Below, in pieces: positions 44,380 through 52,253 of a DNA stretch of 64,000 bases (positions within the stretch are counted from its first letter, which is position 1; the number at the start of each line of letters is the position of its first letter). Made by a program: the position numbers and the translations under genes. The stretch is from positions 846,208-910,207 of the forward strand of contig NZ_JADKYR010000001.1 in NCBI RefSeq assembly GCF_015354335.1, written 5' to 3'. Under the pieces are notes generated by a model that worked only from the letters and a program-made list of their open reading frames with translations, searched no databases and had not been told where the DNA came from. Source of the DNA: Methylophilus sp. 13. GTDB lineage: Bacteria > Pseudomonadota > Gammaproteobacteria > Burkholderiales > Methylophilaceae.

Positions 44380-46089
44380 TTACCAGTCGAAACCCACTCT
44401 AAAATGCAACCGCGTATCACCGCTTTCATACATACCAGCAGGTTTGGTTGCTCTCCGCCCATTTTCAAGCTCCCAGCTTGACTGCAAAACGCGGGCAAAA
44501 TCCAGCCGCATAAATAACCCTCGCAAGCCTTTTACATCTACGCCAAATCCATAAGACGACAAAATATAGCGCTCAATTTGTGAAATCCTGTCGTCGGCAA
44601 AAGAAAGTGGATTACGTGTTTTGGCCAGACCATAGTCATAAAAACCCAGCAGGCGTAACTCTTTCACCCAAGAGCCAACATATTTTTGCAAGGGCGGTGT
44701 CCGCAACTCCATCGTGAGGTTGGCACCATTGTCACCGAGCGCACTGGCTTCAAGAAAGCCGCGTACGGTATCTAGGCCACCCAAAAAGAACTGCTCATTG
44801 GAAACCAAAGAGTCACCTGTGACCTGACCACCAATAGAACCGTAGGCTTGCCATTGGTATGGCAAGGTGTGTGTGTGCTCAAGCTGACCGCGCAAATAAG
44901 AAAAATTTGGCCGCGCCAAATAACGCCTAAGTGCAAACTCTTTTTCATCATTGACCAACGCTTTGGTAGAAAACACAAAGTTCAAGTCCAGTTTGGTTGT
45001 ACTTGCAGAGGTAGATAGATTGCCGTTGTAGCCAATCAAAAAAGGCAAGTAAGTAATCGGATTACTGTCTAAGTCGGCACCCAATCGCCGAGTATTTTGC
45101 TGAAAATCCTTGTAATCGACACCGAGTGTCACATTGTGATTAAATCCAGAAATCGGGCTAGGCATCGGATGGATGTAGCGCAGTCCGTACAAATCCCCCC
45201 TGCCGACCACATTCAAATCACCCACCGCACTAATATCACTTTCATTAACCGCACCATAAATGGCCCAGTAGTCTCCGGCATAAGGGATCACATAGGTGGC
45301 TGAAAAGACCTTGACCTGATTTGTATCTTCAGGGGTCACCTGAAAACCTAAACCAAGGCTATGATCGCTCTGCCATAGATTGTCGTATCTCAAGTTGCCG
45401 GAAAGCCGCGTTTTAGTCGTGTTAGGCGTATAGCGATTGTTGTATTCCATACTGGCGTGTAATGGAAGCTTGTCGTCTACTTTCAAATCCACTTCGACCA
45501 TGCCAGGTGTTTTGCCAGGGCGCAACACAGGCGCTACAACACGATCCTGATTGATATTCACTGAGGCAATTTGTTTCTGCACAGTTGGAAAATGTGGAAC
45601 CTGACCTTCCTTGAACTCGGTCACACTTTGTCTGATCTTACCGAGAGAGTAGTACCGGGAGCCAACCACATTGAGCCGCTCAACCCTGCCTTCCAGCACG
45701 TCCAGCTTCACAAGCCCTGCATTGACTTCCTGCTCGGGAATATTCACAAATACGGTGAGATAACCCGCATCATGAAACGCTTTCTCAAGCGCACTGCGTG
45801 CCTTCTCGACATCTTCAATCGTGCGTTGCTCTCCAAGATAGGGGTAAACCGCTTTTTCAATGTCAGAAATACCCAGAACAGTATTGCCCTCAATCACATA
45901 TTCAAAAATATCAAACTGATCTTTGTTTTCTGCTTGTGGTTCGACCAGTGCTTTCGCCTTAGCCTCGTCGCTAATTGTTGTGCCCCATGCATTCATCGGT
46001 TTTGGTGCAGATAGCTCGGTCTCCTCCGCATACAAGGCAAAAGACCAAAGCGCACAGGTCAAAGTTATTACACGTAGCAACAATTGCAA
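44380..46089 (-). CDS. ShlB/FhaC/HecB-type two-partner secretion transporter
   Basis: 569 residues, TTG start at 46089 with AAAGGGC upstream. A signal peptide (LLLRVITLTCALWSFALYA) and an N-terminal linker are followed by two POTRA domains (FDIFEYVIEGNTVLGISDIEKAVYPYLG; VKLDVLEGRVERLNVVGSRYY) and a 16-strand barrel with the VRGF motif (GLDTVRGFLEA) and aromatic terminus FRVGFDW. It is an Omp85-superfamily pore that secretes the adjacent giant protein. The promoter gap contains CGGACTAGTCCG at 46174. Confidence 0.92.
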   Translation of the reverse strand: MQLLLRVITLTCALWSFALYAEETELSAPKPMNAWGTTISDEAKAKALVEPQAENKDQFDIFEYVIEGNTVLGISDIEKAVYPYLGEQRTIEDVEKARSALEKAFHDAGYLTVFVNIPEQEVNAGLVKLDVLEGRVERLNVVGSRYYSLGKIRQSVTEFKEGQVPHFPTVQKQIASVNINQDRVVAPVLRPGKTPGMVEVDLKVDDKLPLHASMEYNNRYTPNTTKTRLSGNLRYDNLWQSDHSLGLGFQVTPEDTNQVKVFSATYVIPYAGDYWAIYGAVNESDISAVGDLNVVGRGDLYGLRYIHPMPSPISGFNHNVTLGVDYKDFQQNTRRLGADLDSNPITYLPFLIGYNGNLSTSASTTKLDLNFVFSTKALVNDEKEFALRRYLARPNFSYLRGQLEHTHTLPYQWQAYGSIGGQVTGDSLVSNEQFFLGGLDTVRGFLEASALGDNGANLTMELRTPPLQKYVGSWVKELRLLGFYDYGLAKTRNPLSFADDRISQIERYILSSYGFGVDVKGLRGLFMRLDFARVLQSSWELENGRRATKPAGMYESGDTRLHFRVGFDW

Positions 46090-46173
46090 GCCCTTTCAAA
46101 ATCAGTTGAATCGCCAAAGGCGCTTCTTAAGGCTTGCCATTTTGAGAGCACACCGTGTCACAAAGATGAAATG

Positions 46174-46185
46174 CGGACTAGTCCG
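46174..46185. promoter_or_regulatory. Perfect palindrome upstream of the two-partner operon
   Basis: CGGACTAGTCCG is a 12-bp perfect palindrome, 85-96 bp before the TTG start of the transporter. It shares the GGACTA core with the other sites but has the arms overlapping, not spaced. Confidence 0.55.
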
Positions 46186-46348
46186 GTGGCTGATTTGGTT
46201 AGCCCGAGTGGGTCATTGCAGCGATCCGATGAGATCAAGTCGTTTCTATAGCAATCGAATGCGAATCAATGAATCAGTGGGTGGCTGAAAAATGCGTTTG
46301 AATGGTGCTGTGTATACATCAACGAGTATTCAAAAACCAGAGCATAAA

Positions 46349-46378
46349 TAAAAAAGCACACCTGGTAAGGTGTGCTTT
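46349..46378 (-). terminator. Rho-independent terminator after PstS-like gene
   Basis: On the minus strand AGCACACCTT and AGGTGTGCT arms followed by T6. It lies 44 bp past the stop codon. Confidence 0.85.
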
Positions 46379-46421
46379 AAATCAGCATACTACGACTTTT
46401 GATCGTAGTGATTACTATGAC

Positions 46422-47927
46422 TTAGAACAACATCTGGTTTGCTTGGCAATTGTTACCACTGCGTGTCATTTTTGCCACTTCTTCACCAGCGACGCATGAT
46501 GAGCCGGCCAGTGGGTTCAATGTCAAACCACGTGGAACATCAGCACAAGCCAAGCCTGCAAATGCACCCACGATCTCACCAATCACTGTCTCACCAAAAG
46601 TACCAGCAGCGGAGTTAGCCACAAATGAAACCATTTCCATGTGGAAACCATACTGGCCATTGGCAGCATTGAAACGGGCATTTGGATCATACTTAGTCGT
46701 TGTTACGTCTACCAATACGCCATTCACAGCTTCCTGAGCAGCGTAAGTCTTCCCTGCTTGTGGCATTTCAGGGTGAATTCCATCAACCTTGATAAAACGG
46801 TAACCATTGCGTGCAGTATTAACTTCTGTACGCCAGTTGTTTTCCAGCGACATAATGCCAATTACATAATCATCTTCTTGTGTTGATGTGGAATTTTTGA
46901 ACTTGGACTTCAGTGAAGAGGTAGAGGAATCCTCAGTCACGATGTATGTAGGAACCTCAAGGCTTGCAGCAGATGCTGCAGATTGTGGAGGCAATGCACC
47001 CAAAATCGCAGGATCACCATTACATGGGTTCTTCAAGAAGAACGCATTTGAAGAGGCTTGTGTACCTGAAGTATCGACACGACGACCAATACGTATTTGA
47101 GCCGTTTTATTGCTCCCAATAATATTGTCCCAAGTAGCTCTTGGAACAATATTGTTCCAGTCAGTATAAGTACCAGTAATCAAGGCCGTGTATTGCGCGC
47201 TGCTGATACTAGGTGCGTTTTCTGGATCGAAACCTGGGTCTAACGCATCAGTATTTTTGGCAATTTTTTGTGCAGTTTGCAATGCGCGATACAGAGGGGC
47301 AGACACTGCAACACCAAATACCTGACCTACGTTAGCAGGTGCTTGTGAACCCACAGCACTGACATCTTTGCCAAACAATTGCGCTTCAACATCAGAAAAA
47401 CCACCTGCTGGCAAGGTTGGTGCATTGTCATTTAGAGTTGCACCAACGCCAGTAGCACAAGTACGATAAACACGAACAGCAGTCTGGTTGTCATTCACAC
47501 GGATAGTAGGCCCAGCCACACAGCCGTTGTTGGATAAGCTATTCAGATTTTTAAGACGAGTTAATTTAACGCCATCAACGTGGGGCGCAAATGCGTTATA
47601 AGAGCCACCAGCAATGGTGTGATACAACACTGAAACAGTGCCGCCACGCTTACAAGCATAACCAAGGTTATCGCCTGCAGAGCCTGGTCTTACAGCATTT
47701 GTGGTTGTTTGATCATGGAAGAATGACAAGGTATCTGGATCACAACCAGCAGCAAACCCCTGGAACACATTGTATGTAGGTGCAGAAGCGCCTGAAATCC
47801 AAGCTTCATGCAGGCTGCCATTTTGCTTGGCTGATTTAATATCATCTGGCGTCACTGGCACAGCAAATACTTGACCTGCCATCAAAGTGCCAGCAACAGC
47901 CAGCAACAGTTTATTTAATGTAAACAT
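46422..47927 (-). CDS. PstS-like periplasmic binding protein
   Basis: 501 residues with a signal peptide (LNKLLLAVAGTLMAGQVFA). It has the outline of a phosphate-binding-type fold: an opening strand with WISGASAPTYNVFQG, a middle FGVAVSAPLYRAL, YTALITGTYTDWNNIVP and IRIGRRVDTSGTQASSNAFF, which parallels the SDGSGT anion loop of PstS. It is longer than classical PstS (about 345 residues) and lacks pst permease neighbours, so it may bind ligand without ABC transport. It is probably co-transcribed with a PEP-CTERM gene 83 bp upstream. Confidence 0.75.
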   Translation of the reverse strand: MFTLNKLLLAVAGTLMAGQVFAVPVTPDDIKSAKQNGSLHEAWISGASAPTYNVFQGFAAGCDPDTLSFFHDQTTTNAVRPGSAGDNLGYACKRGGTVSVLYHTIAGGSYNAFAPHVDGVKLTRLKNLNSLSNNGCVAGPTIRVNDNQTAVRVYRTCATGVGATLNDNAPTLPAGGFSDVEAQLFGKDVSAVGSQAPANVGQVFGVAVSAPLYRALQTAQKIAKNTDALDPGFDPENAPSISSAQYTALITGTYTDWNNIVPRATWDNIIGSNKTAQIRIGRRVDTSGTQASSNAFFLKNPCNGDPAILGALPPQSAASAASLEVPTYIVTEDSSTSSLKSKFKNSTSTQEDDYVIGIMSLENNWRTEVNTARNGYRFIKVDGIHPEMPQAGKTYAAQEAVNGVLVDVTTTKYDPNARFNAANGQYGFHMEMVSFVANSAAGTFGETVIGEIVGAFAGLACADVPRGLTLNPLAGSSCVAGEEVAKMTRSGNNCQANQMLF

Positions 47928-48010
47928 TTTCGCTTCCTTCAGTAAAAGTATCTATATGATGAGGAGCCAGCTTTTGGCTGGCTTTCAATTCATGGCTTTT
48001 AATGTTGTTC

Positions 48011-48808
48011 TTAAGCCTTGCGACGACGTGCAACCAGACCAATCACACCCAAACCTGCCAACAACATGGCGTAGCTGTCAGCTTCTGGAACAGGAGCAGC
48101 AAAGGTCAACACACCGGCACTGCTCAGGCTAAATGTATAGCGGCCATTTGCATTGCCCAGTGTAAATTCTGTAACTGGAGCAGGTGCGTTAGCGCCTGTA
48201 AACACTTGACGAATATCAGCTACCTCACCCAGGCGTTTTGTTGTATCGTAGCCAGTACCATTAATACGACCAGATGTGCCATAGGCCTTACTTTCAGCAA
48301 AAGCTGCTCCTGCTGTAGCAGTACTAGCACCATTTGCAACATCAGCGTGGTTACCTAAGCTCTGGTTAGCTTTCAAATAGTCATCAAAGTTTGTTAATGA
48401 TGATTGCATTTGCGTAGTTGAAACAAACTTGGTACCTGATGCATAAGTAGTGATAACGTTTCTCGAACCTGCTGCACCACCTGTGTTGTCAGCAGACATT
48501 ACACCCCATTGCAAAGCAGCATTATCTTGGGCAATTGACCAGAAGCTGCTCCATGCGCTTGCGTAGTCACCTTTTGTCAGATCCCAGCTCAATACACCAC
48601 CATTTGCTGTTGCTTGGGAAACCATAGCGCTGAACTGGCTATTATTAAAACCAAGATCAAACAATGCAGAAACATTATTGGTGTTATCAACTACAGTCAG
48701 GAAGAAACTGGAGTCTCCACTTGCGTTCAGATCAAACGCCGCCTGTGCAGACAAGGATGCTGTAGACAACGCCAACGCGGCTACCAATGCTTTATATTGA
48801 AATTTCAT
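48011..48808 (-). CDS. PEP-CTERM protein, 265 residues
   Basis: A signal peptide (YKALVAALALSTASLSAQAA), then a Ser/Ala/Asn-rich mature domain (FDLNASGDSSFFLTVVDNTNNVSALFDLGFN) of unknown function, and the tail VPEADSYAMLLAGLGVIGLV plus ARRRKA, the exosortase sorting signal. The start at 48808 has AGGAGAGG upstream. Two perfect TAGTCC-N4-GGACTA palindromes lie 117-132 and 211-226 bp upstream, the best in the window. Confidence 0.92.
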   Translation of the reverse strand: MKFQYKALVAALALSTASLSAQAAFDLNASGDSSFFLTVVDNTNNVSALFDLGFNNSQFSAMVSQATANGGVLSWDLTKGDYASAWSSFWSIAQDNAALQWGVMSADNTGGAAGSRNVITTYASGTKFVSTTQMQSSLTNFDDYLKANQSLGNHADVANGASTATAGAAFAESKAYGTSGRINGTGYDTTKRLGEVADIRQVFTGANAPAPVTEFTLGNANGRYTFSLSSAGVLTFAAPVPEADSYAMLLAGLGVIGLVARRRKA

Positions 48809-48924
48809 AAACCTCTCCTAAGAATTATTAAAAACAGCTGAAAGAACAGACCATCAAGATGGCGATTTAAAACACAACATCAGAAATATTGTCAGGCTGG
48901 CATGTCATACATATGATTTGCAGT

Positions 48925-48940
48925 TAGTCCACATGGACTA
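48925..48940. promoter_or_regulatory. Perfect TAGTCC-N4-GGACTA palindrome (site 1)
   Basis: TAGTCC-ACAT-GGACTA, 12 of 12 arm positions symmetric. It lies in the promoter gap of the PEP-CTERM/PstS-like operon. Confidence 0.65.
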
Positions 48941-49018
48941 GTTCAAAACAAAATAATTTGCCAGTCGATGAATCCAGCAGAGTTTAAGGAGAGGAGATGA
49001 CATCCATTCAACAAAGAC

Positions 49019-49034
49019 TAGTCCTATCGGACTA
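49019..49034. promoter_or_regulatory. Perfect TAGTCC-N4-GGACTA palindrome (site 2)
   Basis: TAGTCC-TATC-GGACTA, same arms and spacing as site 1, centres 94 bp (about nine helical turns) apart. This phasing would suit two dimers acting on one promoter. Confidence 0.65.
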
Positions 49035-49073
49035 TATAGGCTTGAGGACGGTACGAAATAAACGACAGCAGGT

Positions 49074-49961
49074 TTACTGCTTTCTATGAATTAACCCTAG
49101 TTTTAGCGCCTTGCTCGCAGCCTGACTACGATTTTCAACATCGAGCTTACGCAAAATATTCTGGACGTGGTTTTTGATTGTGAGCGGGCTGACTTGCATA
49201 ATATTGCCAATTTCCCAATTGGTTTTTCCGACCAGCAACCACTCAAGCACCTCGACCTCGCGCTTGCTTAACGGCTTGACTCGACCGTTTTTGGTTGCGG
49301 TTGATAATACAGATGGGCATTTGTTAGAGGTGACTTTGACAATCGCACAGTGCAAGTGTGGCATCAACAACTCAAGCAGATGTGCAGTACGTGCGTTGGA
49401 TGGAGAGCTCAAGCGACCAAACATCACCATGGTGGCAATCCGACTGTGTTCATTGCCAAATCCATGCACCACGAACCGTTTAAGCTCAGAAGCTAGCATA
49501 GGCTCGGCAGCAATTTGTTCTATTGCATAATGACTATGAACCTGTGATGCGTGTTCGGTGGTATAGAACAGAGGGGTACCAAGTTTTCCCCACTGCATAA
49601 AAGCCTGATTAACAAGACCGTCTTGTTCGTGCAACACCAGATCGAACTGCGCATCACCGAAATAACGACTAGAGGTCAGATACTCGTAATCGTAACTGGC
49701 ACGCTCCATGCCACGCACAGCGATAATCACCACTTCGTGGGCAAGCAAATATTGAAAGCCACGCTGCAGCCAGTTAAATAAATGTGCACGATTTTGCAGA
49801 CGAAGTGATTCCTCGATCACCTCCATAAATAGCGTGCGTTGTTCCTCATTCAGTGCCAACGTCCATTGATCATTGGCCTGATCGTTCCCTGTGATTATGG
49901 TGTCCATGTGTTGTGCACATTGATATAAATGTGCAGCAAGTGTGCTTAAAATTTGTGACAC
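49074..49961 (-). CDS. epsA: EpsA-like LuxR-family regulator (PEP-CTERM/exosortase B associated)
   Basis: About 295 residues, GTG start at 49961 without a clear ribosome binding site (alternative ATG 49907). The N-terminal two-thirds is a sensor-like region with LFNWLQRGFQYLLAHEVVIIAVRGMERASYDYEYLTSSRYF. The C-terminus is a LuxR/NarL helix-turn-helix (LSKREVEVLEWLLVGKTNWEIGNIMQVSPLTIKNHVQNILRKL). This matches EpsA, the regulator of methylotroph exopolysaccharide loci, but the eps genes are not nearby. It may control the GGACTA-motif genes on either side. A half-site GGACTA is 58 bp upstream. Confidence 0.82.
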   Translation of the reverse strand: MSQILSTLAAHLYQCAQHMDTIITGNDQANDQWTLALNEEQRTLFMEVIEESLRLQNRAHLFNWLQRGFQYLLAHEVVIIAVRGMERASYDYEYLTSSRYFGDAQFDLVLHEQDGLVNQAFMQWGKLGTPLFYTTEHASQVHSHYAIEQIAAEPMLASELKRFVVHGFGNEHSRIATMVMFGRLSSPSNARTAHLLELLMPHLHCAIVKVTSNKCPSVLSTATKNGRVKPLSKREVEVLEWLLVGKTNWEIGNIMQVSPLTIKNHVQNILRKLDVENRSQAASKALKLGLIHRKQ

Positions 49962-50171
49962 AAAAATGATTGCACAGCGTCAGTTTGTTGATGAATTAAT
50001 GACAATGGATTAATACGCGGACTATTCTTTACGAAGAGAGAAATTCATCAGACAAAGCAGTCATCAAGCAACAGCAATGGTTATCGAAGCATTCACGCAC
50101 TGAGCGCTCATTAACAATATAACCAGTCTACGTGTCTTAAGAATGTCACTTGCGCATGAGACTATTGAGAA
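49962..50171. promoter_or_regulatory. Divergent gap between epsA-like gene and lytic transglycosylase
   Basis: A 210-bp spacer with the GGACTA half-site at 50019-50024 (sequence CGCGGACTATTC). It must drive epsA leftwards and the transglycosylase rightwards. No clear -35/-10 pair was assigned. Confidence 0.45.
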
Positions 50172-50819
50172 ATGCGAAACCTCGTAGTCAAATTGCGTGT
50201 ATTTTTTGTGCTCACCTTACTGGTGTGCATTCCAGCACACGCGGCTGACGCGATTGAACATCTGGCCGGACAAATTGTACTAGACCCTTCTGATGACACA
50301 GAAATTGTGATCAGCAATACCGGGGGGACGGACACAGAAACCGAGCCAGTAATTACAGACGACGGGCGCAAAACCTTGACGGGGTCTCGTTGGTCCTCAG
50401 CGCACTTGCCCTATCAGGCAGAAGTACAAGCGGCGGCACAAGTCACACAACTCGAGCCCGCACTGATTCATGCCGTGATTGCTACCGAGTCTGGCTACGA
50501 TGCCAAAGCCACCTCGCCCAAAGGTGCTTATGGCCTGATGCAGGTGATGCCTGCCACTGCTAAAACGCTGACCCCTACCCCGGTGCGTGCCTGGTCGGCC
50601 TCGCAGCAAATCTTGTGGGGATCCCGCTATTTAAAGCAACTCATGGACTTGTTTGAAGGCGATGTGGTGCTGGCACTGGCGGCTTACAATGCCGGGCCGC
50701 AAGCGGTCAAATCGCATCAGCGGACGGTGCCGCCTTATGCTGAGACTCAGCAATATGTGCCTAAGGTATTGCGCTACTATCAGGTATTTAAGTCCAAACT
50801 CATCCAGCCGCTGCATTAG
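50172..50819 (+). CDS. Lytic transglycosylase (SLT family)
   Basis: 215 residues with a signal peptide (VFFVLTLLVCIPAHAADA) and an SLT domain: catalytic Glu in HAVIATESGYDAKATSPKGAYGLMQVMPATA, then WGSRYLKQLMDLFEG and ALAAYNAGPQAV. It cleaves peptidoglycan and may open the wall for the secretion system coded next to it. Its 3' end overlaps by 4 bp the end of the convergent pseudopilin gene. Confidence 0.92.
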   Translation: MRNLVVKLRVFFVLTLLVCIPAHAADAIEHLAGQIVLDPSDDTEIVISNTGGTDTETEPVITDDGRKTLTGSRWSSAHLPYQAEVQAAAQVTQLEPALIHAVIATESGYDAKATSPKGAYGLMQVMPATAKTLTPTPVRAWSASQQILWGSRYLKQLMDLFEGDVVLALAAYNAGPQAVKSHQRTVPPYAETQQYVPKVLRYYQVFKSKLIQPLH

Positions 50820-51355
50820 CGGTTGGCCCAGGCCTCTTCCAAACTGGCCAGACTATTCGGCTCATATACAAACTTCCAGTCACTGTAATGCTTGGCCGCC
50901 TGAAAGTCGGCCTGCGCATCCTGAAAACCATTGCGACAAATGGGCACAAGCGTAGACGGACTGTAAACGCCGATGATGCGCCCATCCCTGAGGATCAGAC
51001 GCATGCCCTGCTTGACCGCAAAGGGGTCTGCGTACACTTTGCGCAGATGTCTTTTTGGCACAGGAAACCGTTTGTCTTCTAACAGCTCTTCCAGACTCGC
51101 CGGGTATTGTTTAACGGCTTGCGGCGTAGATTCATAATAGCGGCCGATTGCCAGCCGGTAAGCCTCTCCCACCTCAAGCAAGAGGGCCTCATTGCTGCGC
51201 TGGGACTGTTGCTGCCAAAGGCTGGCCGCGCCCTGCATGGCAATGGCGGCAATCGCCAGGGTGACCATGATGCCTAAATACGAAAAGCCTCGCAGGAATA
51301 CGCTGCCACGCGGATAGGTGACTGCTGGTTTAACAGGCCTCATATCAAGCGACAT
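50816..51355 (-). CDS. Pseudopilin-like protein lacking Glu5 (minor pseudopilin)
   Basis: 179 residues. A basic leader is followed by RGFSYLGIMVTLAIAAIAMQ: it looks like a prepilin cleavage site (G-F) but has Gly where pilins have Glu at mature position 5, as in tip pseudopilins of the GspK kind. The rest is an alpha/beta domain with DPFAVKQGMRLIL. It is last in the type II-like operon, overlapping the convergent transglycosylase. Confidence 0.75.
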   Translation of the reverse strand: MSLDMRPVKPAVTYPRGSVFLRGFSYLGIMVTLAIAAIAMQGAASLWQQQSQRSNEALLLEVGEAYRLAIGRYYESTPQAVKQYPASLEELLEDKRFPVPKRHLRKVYADPFAVKQGMRLILRDGRIIGVYSPSTLVPICRNGFQDAQADFQAAKHYSDWKFVYEPNSLASLEEAWANR

Positions 51356-51367
51356 AGCCCTGGCCCA

Positions 51368-51760
51368 TTACCAGTCCGTATAGGCGCTGCCATCCGAAGC
51401 CTGGCCGGTCGCACTGCTATGCAAGGTATAAACGCCACCCAGCAAAGGCAGCTCTGGCGGTGTAATTACCCAGGTATCGTTATGCTCCGAGATAGGGTCC
51501 CAAGGTAATTTGTCCAGATAGCGCTTGTCCACTAGCTCCTGCAAGCTTTCCGGGTATTGCCCCTGATCGGCATAAAACTCATCCAGCGCCTTGCGCGTGG
51601 TAATTAACTGTTGTTTGAGCGCCTGCTCTTTGGCGCGTTGTACACCAGAAAAATAGCGCGGTAGTGCCAGCGACAGTAACAAGGCTAAAATCGACAGCAC
51701 CACCAATAATTCCACCAGAGTGAAACCACGCCACCGCCGCCAACGATTACCACTGCGCAT
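51368..51760 (-). CDS. GspG-like pseudopilin (third copy)
   Basis: 130 residues from the ATG at 51760 (GGAG 6 nt upstream), overlapping the previous stop by 14 bp. A leader RWRRWRG is followed by FTLVELLVVLSILALLLSLA with Glu5, an N-terminal helix and a compact domain (LDEFYADQGQYPESLQELVD; WDPISEH). It is a type II secretion pseudopilin. Confidence 0.85.
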   Translation of the reverse strand: MRSGNRWRRWRGFTLVELLVVLSILALLLSLALPRYFSGVQRAKEQALKQQLITTRKALDEFYADQGQYPESLQELVDKRYLDKLPWDPISEHNDTWVITPPELPLLGGVYTLHSSATGQASDGSAYTDW

Positions 51761-52253
51761 AGGGAACTCCATTCAGGCCGATGCGCGGGCTCAGTGAATA
51801 CACATCATAGACATCCTGGTTATAGCGCGGCTGGTCGGGTGGACTGTCATAACTACGCAAGCCCCAAGCCGCCACTGGTGCAGTGTCGTCGCGCTTATTG
51901 AGCATGGGATCAAAAGGGATGCGCCTTAAAAAACGTAATTTTTTGTGCTTGGGGTCTTTAAGATCGTCGACGCCCTCGACCAACACTTGCAAGTTGGGCG
52001 GGTAACCGCTGGCATCTGAATTTTTTTTCACACGGCCATCCTCCGCCGCCTTTTTATAGGCATCAATCGCGCGGCGGATATCATGCAAATGTGTACGCAA
52101 CTGTTGTTCTTTTTGCCGCTGCACGGTGACTTGTATCATGGGCGTGGCAATGCTGGCCATGATGGCGATAATCGCCAGTGACACCATGAGCTCAATCAAC
52201 GTGAATCCACAGCCTGGGCAAGCACTAGACTGCAAGCACGCGCGTTGGCGCAT
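51747..52253 (-). CDS. GspG-like pseudopilin (second copy)
   Basis: 168 residues; leader ending in CPGCG, mature FTLIELMVSLAIIAIMASIA with Glu5, then an alpha/beta domain with DIRRAIDAYKKAAEDGRV and a charged KDPKHKKLRFLRRIPFDP loop. Its start overlaps the secretin stop by one base. Two large pseudopilins plus a Glu5-less one suggest a composite pseudopilus. Confidence 0.85.
   Translation of the reverse strand: MRQRACLQSSACPGCGFTLIELMVSLAIIAIMASIATPMIQVTVQRQKEQQLRTHLHDIRRAIDAYKKAAEDGRVKKNSDASGYPPNLQVLVEGVDDLKDPKHKKLRFLRRIPFDPMLNKRDDTAPVAAWGLRSYDSPPDQPRYNQDVYDVYSLSPRIGLNGVPYAQW

Larger units (their letters stand above)
46090..46421. other. Promoter gap of the two-partner operon plus upstream terminator
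   Basis: This 332-bp stretch has no gene. It holds the perfect palindrome at 46174-46185 and, at 46349-46378, the terminator of the PstS-like gene. The part between (46186-46348) shows nothing I can name. Confidence 0.6.

Noticed and set aside
20339..47927. Pho boxes upstream of the nuclease, nucleotidase, PstS-like and TonB genes
   Set aside because: I looked for paired CTGTCAT-like repeats 11 bp apart and found only weak partial matches. A phosphate link rests on gene content, not on a PhoB site.
19379..50024. An exosortase gene belonging to the PEP-CTERM proteins
   Set aside because: No protein here has the multi-span exosortase layout. The CPBP protease is a different family, so the exosortase must be elsewhere.
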